NCBI RefSeq assembly: GCF_034366625.1
Contig: NZ_JAXMIH010000024.1
Location: 124,001 to 188,000, forward strand
Reading direction: 5' to 3'
DNA: 64,000 bases
Source: Prosthecobacter sp.
Lineage (GTDB): Bacteria; Verrucomicrobiota; Verrucomicrobiia; Verrucomicrobiales; Verrucomicrobiaceae
Positions 41,172 to 48,942 of the stretch are shown one piece after another (the stretch's first letter is position 1; every line of letters begins with the position of its first letter). A program made the position numbers and the translations under genes. The notes beneath the pieces are model-generated. The model searched no databases. It was not told where the DNA came from and saw only the letters and a program-made list of their open reading frames with translations.

Positions 41172-41422
41172 GAATTTTCGTGAATCTCATCCATCTTAAC
41201 CATAACAAATATAATTTCAATAATAATTGGTCTAATAATAAAGATGACCTAAACATTGATTCAGAGGATCTGAAACCACCGCTGCTGACTTTCGAGGAGT
41301 CTTTTTACTCCCTCTCGTCGCCTGGCAAAACAGACAGCGGCGCTCGAAACTCGCCCTCGACACCCCGGCAATCACCCGTATTCTCGCGCCCTCTTTTTCG
41401 CCCCCTTTCATCGAACTCACAT
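41172..41422. promoter_or_regulatory. AT-rich divergent promoter region between the giant gene and argG
   Basis: 251 bp that drive the giant gene to the left and argG to the right. The part at about 41160-41275 is strikingly AT-rich compared with the surroundings and contains two TATAAT sequences on the plus strand (41161-41166 and 41210-41215), neither with a good -35 box at 17 bp. The AT-rich block could host promoters or a nucleoid-protein site. Confidence 0.5.
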
Positions 41423-42655
41423 ATGAGCAAGAAAATCGTCCTCGCCTATTCTGGTGGTCTCGACACCTCCGTCCTTCTTTCCTGGATCAAAGAAACCTAT
41501 CAGGCTGAAGTCATCGCCTTCTGCGCAAATATCGGCCAGGACGACGAATTGAAGGGCCTCAACGCCAAGGCAAAGAAGACTGGTGCCTCGAAAATCTACA
41601 TCGACGATCTCCAGGAGGAATTCGCCACCGATTTCATCTTCCCGATGGTTCAAGCCGGAGCCATTTATGAAGGCGAATACTTCCTCGGCACCAGCATCGC
41701 CCGTCCGCTCATCGCCAAACGCATGGTGGAGATTGCCAAGGCTGAAAAAGCCGGCTTTATCGCCCACGGAGCCACCGGCAAAGGCAACGACCAGGTCCGT
41801 TTCGAACTCACCGCCGCCGCTCTGGCCCCCGAAATTGAAATCATCGCCCCGTGGCGTGACGAACGCTTCCGCACGCAGTTTCCTGGCCGTGCCGAAATGA
41901 TCGCCTACTGCGACGAGAAGAAAATCCCCGTCCAGGCCAGTGCTAAAAAGCCGTTCTCGATGGACCGTAACCTCCTGCACATCAGCTACGAGGCCGGCAT
42001 TCTCGAAGATCCGTGGTTCGATGCCAGCGATCCCAAATACAAAGGCTACTTCAACACGCTCTCCGTGTTCCCAGAAGACGCTCCTGACAAGGCCGAAACT
42101 GTCATCCTCGAATTCGAGAAAGGCAACTGCATCGCCGTGAACGGCAAATTGCTCTCACCGCTCGGTGTGATGAAACTGCTCAACAAACTCGGCGGCAAGC
42201 ACGGTGTCGGCCGCGTGGACATGGTGGAAAACCGTTTCGTCGGCATGAAGAGCCGTGGCGTGTATGAAACACCCGGCGGCAGCATCCTGCACTTTGCCCA
42301 TCGTCAGATTGAAAGCCTCACGATGGACCGCGAGGTCATGCATCTGCGTGACGGCCTCATCCCCAAATACGCCACGCTTGTTTACAATGGCTTCTGGTAC
42401 GCGCCGGAGCGTCTCGCGCTGCAAGCCCTCGTCACCGAGAGCCAGCAAAAGGTCAGCGGCACCGTACGCCTCAAACTCTACAAGGGCAACATCATCGCCG
42501 CCGGGCGCAAGAGCCTCTACAGCCTCTACAACCCGCAGATCGCGACCATGGAGGCCGATCCAACCAAGGCCTACAACCAGGACGATGCCACCGGCTTCAT
42601 CCGCCTCAACGGCCTGCGCCTCAAAACCGGTGCGCTGCGTGATCGGAAAAAATAG
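41423..42655 (+). CDS. argG: Argininosuccinate synthase
   Basis: Joins citrulline and aspartate with ATP to form argininosuccinate in arginine biosynthesis. The 410-residue protein opens with the PP-loop '[22 protein letters not shown]' and continues with '[13 protein letters not shown]', 'APWRDERF' and the type-I segments '[16 protein letters not shown]' and '[27 protein letters not shown]'. Length and motifs are standard. The ATG at 41423 is chosen because the in-frame extension upstream (from 41180) is Asn/Ser-rich low-quality sequence with no family match. A strong terminator follows the stop, so the gene is probably monocistronic. Confidence 0.96.
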   Translation: MSKKIVLAYSGGLDTSVLLSWIKETYQAEVIAFCANIGQDDELKGLNAKAKKTGASKIYIDDLQEEFATDFIFPMVQAGAIYEGEYFLGTSIARPLIAKRMVEIAKAEKAGFIAHGATGKGNDQVRFELTAAALAPEIEIIAPWRDERFRTQFPGRAEMIAYCDEKKIPVQASAKKPFSMDRNLLHISYEAGILEDPWFDASDPKYKGYFNTLSVFPEDAPDKAETVILEFEKGNCIAVNGKLLSPLGVMKLLNKLGGKHGVGRVDMVENRFVGMKSRGVYETPGGSILHFAHRQIESLTMDREVMHLRDGLIPKYATLVYNGFWYAPERLALQALVTESQQKVSGTVRLKLYKGNIIAAGRKSLYSLYNPQIATMEADPTKAYNQDDATGFIRLNGLRLKTGALRDRKK

Positions 42656-42681
42656 ACTTCGGCCGCTCAGTTCAATTGCAG

Positions 42682-42716
42682 GTGCCAGAGAGGCTGCTCT
42701 CTGGCACTTCTTTTTT
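42682..42716 (+). terminator. Rho-independent terminator of argG
   Basis: A perfect 10-bp stem (GTGCCAGAGA / TCTCTGGCAC, 6-base loop, 42682-42707) followed by TTCTTTTTT. It begins 27 bp past the argG stop and its T-tract touches the stop of the convergent membrane-protein gene. Confidence 0.92.
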
Positions 42717-43150
42717 CACCACAAGGTAAATCCCACCTGCCCGGCACGGCGGATGCGCGTGTTGAACAGCAGGAACAATGCCCCGACCGTGTAGGCCAGA
42801 TTGGCCAGTCCCACCCAGATCGGGACGAACGCATGCGGAATCAACGGTCCGCGTGGCGGATCAATGCCGGGAAACACCCGGTTAACGAACAGCACACCCG
42901 CCCCTGCTCCTCCAAGAAAGACCAGCGCCAGCAGCCAGCGGCAGTGTTTTCTCTCATTCATAAACCCATACATCACGGCGAGGCTGAGCGTGTACCAGAG
43001 TGTGGAGCCCGCAAACCACGAGAAAACCTCGTGAAACAGGAACAGCGCGATCACCACCGGTCCTAGAATCATGTGCGCCCACATGAACTTGCGGGCAAAT
43101 TTGATCTCCTCAAGATGGGTGGCCCCACGATAGCGCTGCACATCAAGCAT
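42716..43150 (-). CDS. Small multi-pass membrane protein of unknown function
   Basis: 144 residues with four hydrophobic segments, at about 25-47 (MWAHMILGPVVIALFLFHEVF), 50-63, 72-90 (WLLALVFLGGAGAGVLFVN) and 108-130 (FVPIWVGLANLAYTVGALFLLF). The N-terminus is predicted cytoplasmic and carries 'RYRGATHLEEIKFARKFM'. I recognise no family. The start lies 6 bp after the stop of the beta-helix gene, so the two are probably one operon. Confidence 0.7.
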   Translation of the reverse strand: MLDVQRYRGATHLEEIKFARKFMWAHMILGPVVIALFLFHEVFSWFAGSTLWYTLSLAVMYGFMNERKHCRWLLALVFLGGAGAGVLFVNRVFPGIDPPRGPLIPHAFVPIWVGLANLAYTVGALFLLFNTRIRRAGQVGFTLW

Positions 43151-43156
43151 GAGTCG

Positions 43157-44380
43157 TCAGGGATCAGTGGATGAGGTTTCATTCAGGTTGTCTTTGAGCA
43201 GGACACCCGTCTTTTGCTCAAAGGACAACCACGCGCTGTTCTTAGCAAGTTTACGGCCACAGTCCATGCATAGATTGCTTGTCACGAGGACATTTTTAAC
43301 CTCGCCCGTGCTCCAAACCGCCGCGGTGGAGAGCCCTGAGAACGTATTACCATTGAGTATCAGCCCGTTGACTCCTTTCTCCACCAGCACGCCGGTCCCC
43401 TCATCAATACCCATCGGTGTCTTGTCCTCGGCGGGCCGTTTGTCCTGCCCCGCCCCAATGTAGGTGTTGCAGAAGGTGTTCGCGCTGATCGTGTTGCGCT
43501 CTGAGCCCCCGCCAACCCTCACCGAAAACTCATGCGCGATGGTGAATGTGTTCGCGCTGATCGTGCAACCGCAGGCATCGCGCAGATCGATCCCGCCTTT
43601 CAGGTGATGCGCGATCACATTCGCGCTCAGCGTGATGCCGTAGCAATCGCGATCCAGGATGATCGCCGTGCCGTTGCACTCCTCGATCATGTTACCACTC
43701 AGCACCGAGCCGTAGGTGTTCTCGATGATCACTCCGTTGCCGAGGTGGTCGTCGATGTTGTTGCCGTTCATGCACAGGTTGAAGGAATCCACGCAGCGCA
43801 GCGCGTCCTGGTTCTCCTCGAAGTGGTTCGCGTTCACCACGATGTCATGACAGCCGATGATCTCGATCCCGCATTTCTTGTTGTAGGTCAGGATGCAGTC
43901 CGCGATGCGCGGATCTTCATAGCAGTCCTTCAACTGGATGCCGTGCCCGCCGTTGTGGTCGATCGACACGCCTTCGAGATAAATCTCCTGAATCCCCTCT
44001 GCGAAGACGCCGTCGCCGCTCTTCTCATTGCCGCTGATGCGCAGGTCCGCCATCTGCACACGCCAAAGCCGCGATTTCTTATCCGTGTCGAGATTGACGG
44101 GCCGCAGAATGAAGGCGGGAGTCCCCGACTCGCTCTTGTTGATGATGTGCGTCGCCGCTCCGCCACCAACGATGCGCGTCTCCGCTGTCTTCACCCGCAG
44201 CGGTTCCATGATCTCGTAATTCCCCGGTGGGATCGTCACGACACCACCGCTTTCCGGCACTGCATCCAGCGCCGCCTGCAGATTCGGGTGCTTCGACGCA
44301 TCAATGGCCGCTGGCGCGACGGTTTGGGCGTTCAGGGAAACAACCAAGCACGACAGGAGCGAGAAGAGCAGCGTTTTCAT
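43157..44380 (-). CDS. Secreted right-handed parallel beta-helix protein
   Basis: 407 residues. A signal peptide covers 1-18 (MKTLLFSLLSCLVVSLNA, cleavage before Gln). Then comes the 'HPNLQAALDAVPESGGVVTIPPGNYEI' entry typical of pectate-lyase-superfamily/NosD-type beta-helices. About ten coils follow with 'NxIxxNxFxxN' ladders (ANHFEENQDALRC, NNIDDHLGNGVIIENTYGSVLSGNMIEECNGTAII, NTISANTFCNTYIG). Catalytic residues for a specific lyase are not apparent, so polysaccharide binding or cleavage is only inferred. The ATG at 44380 is chosen because the signal peptide begins there. It faces lpxR across a 151 bp divergent spacer. Confidence 0.82.
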   Translation of the reverse strand: MKTLLFSLLSCLVVSLNAQTVAPAAIDASKHPNLQAALDAVPESGGVVTIPPGNYEIMEPLRVKTAETRIVGGGAATHIINKSESGTPAFILRPVNLDTDKKSRLWRVQMADLRISGNEKSGDGVFAEGIQEIYLEGVSIDHNGGHGIQLKDCYEDPRIADCILTYNKKCGIEIIGCHDIVVNANHFEENQDALRCVDSFNLCMNGNNIDDHLGNGVIIENTYGSVLSGNMIEECNGTAIILDRDCYGITLSANVIAHHLKGGIDLRDACGCTISANTFTIAHEFSVRVGGGSERNTISANTFCNTYIGAGQDKRPAEDKTPMGIDEGTGVLVEKGVNGLILNGNTFSGLSTAAVWSTGEVKNVLVTSNLCMDCGRKLAKNSAWLSFEQKTGVLLKDNLNETSSTDP

Positions 44381-44531
44381 CCGAAGACAAACGTGCCAGG
44401 CGCTGCTCTTTCGTCGCACTTTCCATCGTCACATAGCCTTGGTTCGCCCGAAGCTGTCTTCAGATCTATTGTGGAAGGCGCAAACAATGTGATGGACTTG
44501 CGGTGACTCAACACAGAGAGTTTCGTTTATC

Positions 44532-45569
44532 ATGAAAACGCGCCTTTACCTCATGGTCGTCCTGGCCTTTCCCTGCCTGGCGCCTGCCCAGCTTGCTCCA
44601 GACCTCCAGCCCGCCCGCTTCGGTGCGCTGACCTTCTACTTTGAAAACGACGCATTCAGCAGCACGGATCGGGACTACACCAACGGCATGCGCATCAGTT
44701 GGACCTCGCCCAGCCTCAGTCGCTTCGGTGATGATGCGAACGTGGGCGGAGTCGCGGGCCTTTTCGATGGCGCCCCTGGGACGGGAGATTCCAGCTATGA
44801 ACGCAATGTGGCCATTTCCATCGGCCAGAGCATGTTCACCCCCGTCGATGTGCGCAATCCAGCCCTCGTGGCAAATGAACGCCCCTATGCAGGCTGGTTT
44901 TATGTAGGACTCGGGCTCGTGTGGAAAAAGGCCACGGTGAAAAACACCCTCCTCTTCAACATCGGCGTCATCGGCCCTTGGTCCATGGCAGAAGAGACTC
45001 AGCGTTTCGCCCATGACTCTCTGGGACAACGTTCTCCCCAAGGCTGGGACAACCAGTTGCGCAATGAGGTCGGCATCAATGCGTCCTACGAACGCAAATG
45101 GCGCCTTCACCACAACGCCGCCAGTCATGGCGTGGGCTGGGATTTCCTGCCCTATGTCGGGGCCACGCTCGGCAATGTGTACACGCACGGCACGCTCGGC
45201 GGCGAACTTCGCATCGGTTACAACCTGCCGGATGACTTCGGCACCGGGGCCATCAGCGACTCCGCCACCACGCCGACACCCATGGAGGGCGCTTCGAGTT
45301 CCAACTCTTGGGCACATCGGTTTGGCTGCCATCTTTTCGCCCGCGCCGAAGGCCGGGCTGTCGCGCGCAACATCTTCCTTGATGGCAACACCTTCCGGGA
45401 GAGCCACTCCGTGGACAAAAAACCCTTCGTCGCCGATCTTTCGGTCGGCTTTGCCATCAACTGGCGCAACTCCAAGCTCAGCTATGCCTACATCTACCGC
45501 ACCTGCGAGTTCAAAGGCCAGCCGGACGAACAGATCTTCGGCTCGATTGCCCTGAGCATCTTCTTCTAA
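44532..45569 (+). CDS. lpxR: Lipid A deacylase LpxR family outer-membrane protein
   Basis: LpxR removes the 3'-acyloxyacyl chain of lipid A in the outer membrane. The 345-residue protein has a signal peptide (cleavage near PAQ), the family entry 'LTFYFENDAFSSTDRDYTNGMRISW' with the catalytic-region Asn-Asp pair, 'ERPYAGWFYVGLGLVW', 'GWDNQLRNEVGINASYERKWRL', 'GNVYTHGTLGGELRIGYNLPDDFG', and a final aromatic residue (IFF) expected of a beta-barrel. It implies lipid A in this bacterium. Activity is inferred from family only. The gene stands alone between a divergent beta-helix gene and thuA. Confidence 0.88.
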   Translation: MKTRLYLMVVLAFPCLAPAQLAPDLQPARFGALTFYFENDAFSSTDRDYTNGMRISWTSPSLSRFGDDANVGGVAGLFDGAPGTGDSSYERNVAISIGQSMFTPVDVRNPALVANERPYAGWFYVGLGLVWKKATVKNTLLFNIGVIGPWSMAEETQRFAHDSLGQRSPQGWDNQLRNEVGINASYERKWRLHHNAASHGVGWDFLPYVGATLGNVYTHGTLGGELRIGYNLPDDFGTGAISDSATTPTPMEGASSSNSWAHRFGCHLFARAEGRAVARNIFLDGNTFRESHSVDKKPFVADLSVGFAINWRNSKLSYAYIYRTCEFKGQPDEQIFGSIALSIFF

Positions 45570-45601
45570 GACGCGCCGGAGGAGACAGCGCACGCATCGC
45601 A

Positions 45602-45639
45602 GGAAAAGAGCCGCCGCTCTCTTTCCGCGTATTTTCCGC
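45602..45639 (+). terminator. Weak hairpin after lpxR, possible terminator
   Basis: GGAAA-A-GAGC / GCTC-TC-TTTCC pairs around a CGCC loop (45602-45626) and is followed by GCGTATTTTCC. The stem has an asymmetric bulge and the T-run is short. Confidence 0.3.
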
Positions 45640-45678
45640 CTGCAAAAGCGCTTCCCCGCGCCACGTTCTGCAACCACC

Positions 45679-46626
45679 ATGATCACACGCCTCACGCTCC
45701 TGCTCGCCGCAGCCCTCTCGCTCTCCTCCGCCTTCGCGGAAACGAAAAAGTTGCTCGTCGTCACCGTCACCACCGGTTTCCGCCATTCCTCCATCGAAAC
45801 CGCTGAAAAAGTCCTCGCCGAGCTCGGCACGAAGTCCGGCGCCTTCACCGTCGATTTCGTTCACCAGCCCGAAGGCCAGCCCAAGAACCCCGGCAAGCCG
45901 CCGGTGAAGGGCGAAAAGGAAACCGACGAGTCCTTCAAGGCCAAGCAGGACGCCTACAGCACCGCCCTCGCCAAGTTCAATGAGGACAACAAAACCTGGG
46001 GCGACAAAATCAAAGCCTACATGGCCGACAAGATGGCCATCGACAAAATCAAAGACTACGACGGCTTCGTCTTCGCCAACACCACCGGCGATCTCCTCTT
46101 CCCCGACCGCGACGGCTTCACCAAGCTCATCGAAGGCGGCAAGGCCTTCATCGCCATGCACTCCGGCTCCGACACCTACCATCCCTTCCGTGGCTACATC
46201 GACATGCTCGGCGGCGAGTTTGAAACTCACAAAGCCCAGGTCGAGATCCAGCCCATCCTGCACTCCCCCGGCCACCCCATCACCAAGGCCGTTCCCATGG
46301 GCTGGAAGGTCTTCGACGAGATCTACATCATCAAAAGCTTCGACAAGGCCAAGGTCCACGGCCTCCTCGGCCTCAACGCCCACCCGAATGAAGGCACCCC
46401 CGGCTACTTCCCCGTCTCCTGGTGCAAAGAGTACGGCGCCGGCCGTGTCTATTATAACTCCCTCGGCCATCGCGAAGACGTCTGGGATCCCACTTGGAAG
46501 GAAGGCACCAAGGACCGCAAAAACAGCCCCGAGATCGCCCACACGTACCAGGAGATGATCCTCGCCGGCATCAAATGGGCCTTGAAGCTCGAAGAAGGTG
46601 TCTCCACGCCTGGCAACATCCCGTAA
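45679..46626 (+). CDS. ThuA domain-containing secreted protein
   Basis: 315 residues with a signal peptide (cleavage after SSAFA). The class-I glutamine-amidotransferase-like ThuA domain follows: 'LLVVTVTTGFRHSSIETAEKVL', 'YDGFVFANTTGDLLFPDRDGFTKLIEGGKAFIAMHSGSDTYH', 'YIDMLGGEFETHKAQVEIQ', 'FPVSWCKEYGAGRVYYNSLGHREDVW'. ThuA proteins are named for trehalose utilisation; the many secreted copies in Planctomycetes/Verrucomicrobia are thought to act on sugars, but their reaction is unknown. A Lys/Glu-rich insertion at about 60-115 lies between the first two blocks. Confidence 0.9.
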   Translation: MITRLTLLLAAALSLSSAFAETKKLLVVTVTTGFRHSSIETAEKVLAELGTKSGAFTVDFVHQPEGQPKNPGKPPVKGEKETDESFKAKQDAYSTALAKFNEDNKTWGDKIKAYMADKMAIDKIKDYDGFVFANTTGDLLFPDRDGFTKLIEGGKAFIAMHSGSDTYHPFRGYIDMLGGEFETHKAQVEIQPILHSPGHPITKAVPMGWKVFDEIYIIKSFDKAKVHGLLGLNAHPNEGTPGYFPVSWCKEYGAGRVYYNSLGHREDVWDPTWKEGTKDRKNSPEIAHTYQEMILAGIKWALKLEEGVSTPGNIP

Positions 46627-46665
46627 ACCAGAACACTCCACTCAATCCATCGACCACCTGCCGCA

Positions 46666-47196
46666 CTAACCACCCAAATTTGGGGAGAAGTTGAAGGGAA
46701 TCAGGTGGGTGTCGAGGGGGAGGCGGTATTTGTCGGGCTGGGCATGGTTGTAGGCGCGGGTGGGGGTGTTGACAAAATGGGCGTCGTCGTGACCGACGTT
46801 TTGTACGGCGTGAAAGACACCGGCGGGGATGCGTACGAGGCCGCGTTTGCGGTCGCTGAAGTTGAGGATGTTGAGCTGTTGGTAGGTGAGGGAGTCAGGA
46901 CGGTCATCGAAAAGGACGACGCGGAAGGAACCGAGGGCGAAGAAGAGGCGGTCGGTCTGGAGCAGGTGTTTGACCCAGCCTTTGGTTTTGCCGGGACGGA
47001 CGCTGGCGAAATAGGAGTACACCATGGGCTCGTCATCAAAGCCCCAGGCGGCGCTGTACAACTCGCAGAGATCGCCCCGGTCATCGGGATGGGTGACGGC
47101 ATGGCGCACTTTGACGCCATCAATGAGGGGCTGAACGCTCTGACCTTGTGGGGTGACGGTTTGCGAATCGGGGACGGCGGGGAGTTCGGGGTGCAT
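46666..47196 (-). CDS. dTDP-4-dehydrorhamnose 3,5-epimerase-family (RmlC-like) cupin
   Basis: 176 residues. RmlC-like jelly roll with 'HPDDRGDLCELYSAAWG', 'YSYFASVRPGKTKGWVKHL', 'DRLFFALGSFRVVLFDDRPDS', 'LVRIPAGVFHAVQNVG' and 'NTPTRAYNHAQPDKYRLPLD'. Classical members invert C3 and C5 of dTDP-4-keto sugars on the way to L-rhamnose. This one lies at the end of a four-gene glycan operon without rmlA, rmlB or rmlD nearby, so it may act on another nucleotide sugar. The ATG at 47196 leaves 10 bp to the upstream glycosyltransferase stop. Confidence 0.83.
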   Translation of the reverse strand: MHPELPAVPDSQTVTPQGQSVQPLIDGVKVRHAVTHPDDRGDLCELYSAAWGFDDEPMVYSYFASVRPGKTKGWVKHLLQTDRLFFALGSFRVVLFDDRPDSLTYQQLNILNFSDRKRGLVRIPAGVFHAVQNVGHDDAHFVNTPTRAYNHAQPDKYRLPLDTHLIPFNFSPNLGG

Positions 47197-47206
47197 CTGG
47201 AATGAA

Positions 47207-48106
47207 TCAGTCTTTGGGCGGGAGGCCTTTGTATTTACGACGTTGATCAAAGACAGCTTTTTTGTAGCCAAGGATTTTCCGGGCATGCCACCGGAGGGAG
47301 CGGAGCCCTTCGCGGAGCAGAAACGTGAGGCCCGGCCGTGGTCGCAGCGCGGCGGCGAGGAGTTCCTCGCGTTCGAGATCGATGCCGTCCTCTATCTTCT
47401 GCATCCAGGCAGCCTGTTCATGGCAGGGCCGCTCGTGATACACATTTTTCCGCAACGCGGCGGGAAGTTTCAAGGCAGTGAGCCGCGGCACAAAGCGGCT
47501 GGTGCCGCCGGCGGCATGCATGCGATTGATCAGATCGGCCTCGGGGTCGATGGAGATGTCGCGATAGGAGCGCCAGCCGCCGATGGATTGCGCGAGGTCT
47601 TTGCGGTGGAGCAGCCCGGTGGGTGGAATCCATCTGCCCGGCTGGTAGTGCCGGGGATGCTGCGGCATCAACCACCGGGTTTGATCCGGCAGGATATATG
47701 ACACCAGGCTCCAGGCGAAGTCTGCGCCGGCATCCAAGGCGGGGATGAGCGCCTCCAGATGATGCGGCAGCCAGAGATCATCGTGACCGAGATAGGCAAT
47801 GTAGTCGCCACGTGCGCGCTCGATGCCGGCGTTGTTGGGACCGCCCTGCTGGCCGAAATTGACGGGCAGATTGTGCCAGTGAACGCGGGGATCCTTGATG
47901 GCGCTGACGACCTGCGCCGAATCGTCGGTGCAGGCGTCTCCGACCACCCACAGCTCGAAGTCGGTGCGCGTCTGCCGCAGCACACTGCCGATGGAATAAG
48001 GCAGGACGGAACTCCAGTTGTAGGTGGCGATCACCACGGTGACTTTGGGATTGGGCAGCACGGCGTGTTCGGTATGCGAGCCCTGATGGTGCGTCAATGC
48101 GGTCAT
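47207..48106 (-). CDS. Glycosyltransferase family 2
   Basis: 299 residues with a GT-A fold: 'KVTVVIATYNWSSVLPYSIGSVLRQT', 'ELWVVGDACTDDSAQVV', 'NFGQQGGPNNAGIERARGDYIAYLGHDDLW' (acceptor/metal region), then a basic C-terminal tail. It transfers a sugar from an unknown nucleotide donor to the surface glycan. The ATG overlaps the stop of the methyltransferase upstream by four bases (48103-48106), indicating translational coupling. No membrane segment is evident, so it probably works at the inner face of the membrane. Confidence 0.9.
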   Translation of the reverse strand: MTALTHHQGSHTEHAVLPNPKVTVVIATYNWSSVLPYSIGSVLRQTRTDFELWVVGDACTDDSAQVVSAIKDPRVHWHNLPVNFGQQGGPNNAGIERARGDYIAYLGHDDLWLPHHLEALIPALDAGADFAWSLVSYILPDQTRWLMPQHPRHYQPGRWIPPTGLLHRKDLAQSIGGWRSYRDISIDPEADLINRMHAAGGTSRFVPRLTALKLPAALRKNVYHERPCHEQAAWMQKIEDGIDLEREELLAAALRPRPGLTFLLREGLRSLRWHARKILGYKKAVFDQRRKYKGLPPKD

Positions 48107-48942
48107 GACACCTTGAGCCAGCCGGCGTAGGCCCCATACGGCACCGAAGACACGCCTTCGGCTCCTTCCAGCAGAAGTTCGCCGCTCTCGACACCGCCGC
48201 CGAAGACGCTGAACTCCTGACGCATGAGGTGCCGCAGCGTGGTGGGCGAGACCGCGCCCTGACGGCAGAAGAGCAGCACGCCGGCCGGTTTGTCGGACAG
48301 CAGACCGCTGACCGTGCCGAGCAGCGCGCCGAGATCGCGCTCGACCTCAAACGCGCCGCGTTTCGCGTCGCGCGGCACCTGCGGGTCGATGACGATGAGA
48401 TCGTAGCGGTTCGTCTGCGCGCGCTCACGCTGGGCGAACTTCACCGGATCATCGACGACCCAGCGGATGTCGCGGTTGGCGAGGGTGTTGATGGCGGCGT
48501 GATCGCGGGCGCGCTTGATCATCTCTGCGGAGCCCTCGACATGCACCACGGCGGCGCCGGCCTGTGCCGCCGCCAGCGTGATGCCGCCCGCACCGCCGAA
48601 CAAGTTCAGCACGCGCGCGGGACGCCGCTGCTGCTCTGCAAACGCGATGCACAGCGCCTGCACGCGCTCCCAATGCTCCTCCAGTTCCGGTGCCAGCGCG
48701 CGCACACCGCCGCCCGCAGGGGAAAGCTGGAAGCGCACGGAGCCGATCTTCACCCGCAGCGGCTCCTTGAGCTCGCGCTTGAGTTCCACGGCCTTCCGCC
48801 ACTCGGCCCCGGACAGCTTGCGCCGCCACCAGGCCGCATGGCAGGCGCGTGTGCTGATGATCCCGCCGAGCTTTTCCAGCACACGCCCGCCGCCGCTGTC
48901 GAGCAACTCATAGGCTTCGTTGTCTTGATGATTCTCAACCAT
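48103..48942 (-). CDS. Class I SAM-dependent methyltransferase, RlmI-like
   Basis: 279 residues. The Rossmann core matches the C-terminal half of RlmI/RlmK-type RNA methyltransferases: motif I 'VLNLFGGAGGITLAAAQAGAAVVHVEGS', 'KRARDHAAINTL', 'RWVVDDPVKFAQRE' and motif IV 'YDLIVIDPQVPRD' in place of the usual DPP. The N-terminal PUA domain of RlmI is absent. RNA is the family-based target; its place inside a glycan operon makes a sugar target conceivable but less likely. The ATG at 48942 (MVENHQ) overlaps the upstream glycosyltransferase end by 8 bp. Confidence 0.75.
   Translation of the reverse strand: MVENHQDNEAYELLDSGGGRVLEKLGGIISTRACHAAWWRRKLSGAEWRKAVELKRELKEPLRVKIGSVRFQLSPAGGGVRALAPELEEHWERVQALCIAFAEQQRRPARVLNLFGGAGGITLAAAQAGAAVVHVEGSAEMIKRARDHAAINTLANRDIRWVVDDPVKFAQRERAQTNRYDLIVIDPQVPRDAKRGAFEVERDLGALLGTVSGLLSDKPAGVLLFCRQGAVSPTTLRHLMRQEFSVFGGGVESGELLLEGAEGVSSVPYGAYAGWLKVS

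Noticed and set aside
7443-41171. CRISPR-like or DNA-level tandem repeats in the giant gene
   Set aside because: The periodicity is at protein level only. Copies differ at many codon positions and there are no identical spaced short repeats.
41180-41422. In-frame N-terminal extension of argG
   Set aside because: The 81 extra residues are Asn/Ser-rich, do not match argininosuccinate synthases, and lie in the AT-rich promoter region.
44508-45848. 446-codon minus-strand frame opposite lpxR
   Set aside because: The plus strand encodes a full LpxR with signal peptide and terminal aromatic residue; the minus frame has no recognisable fold.
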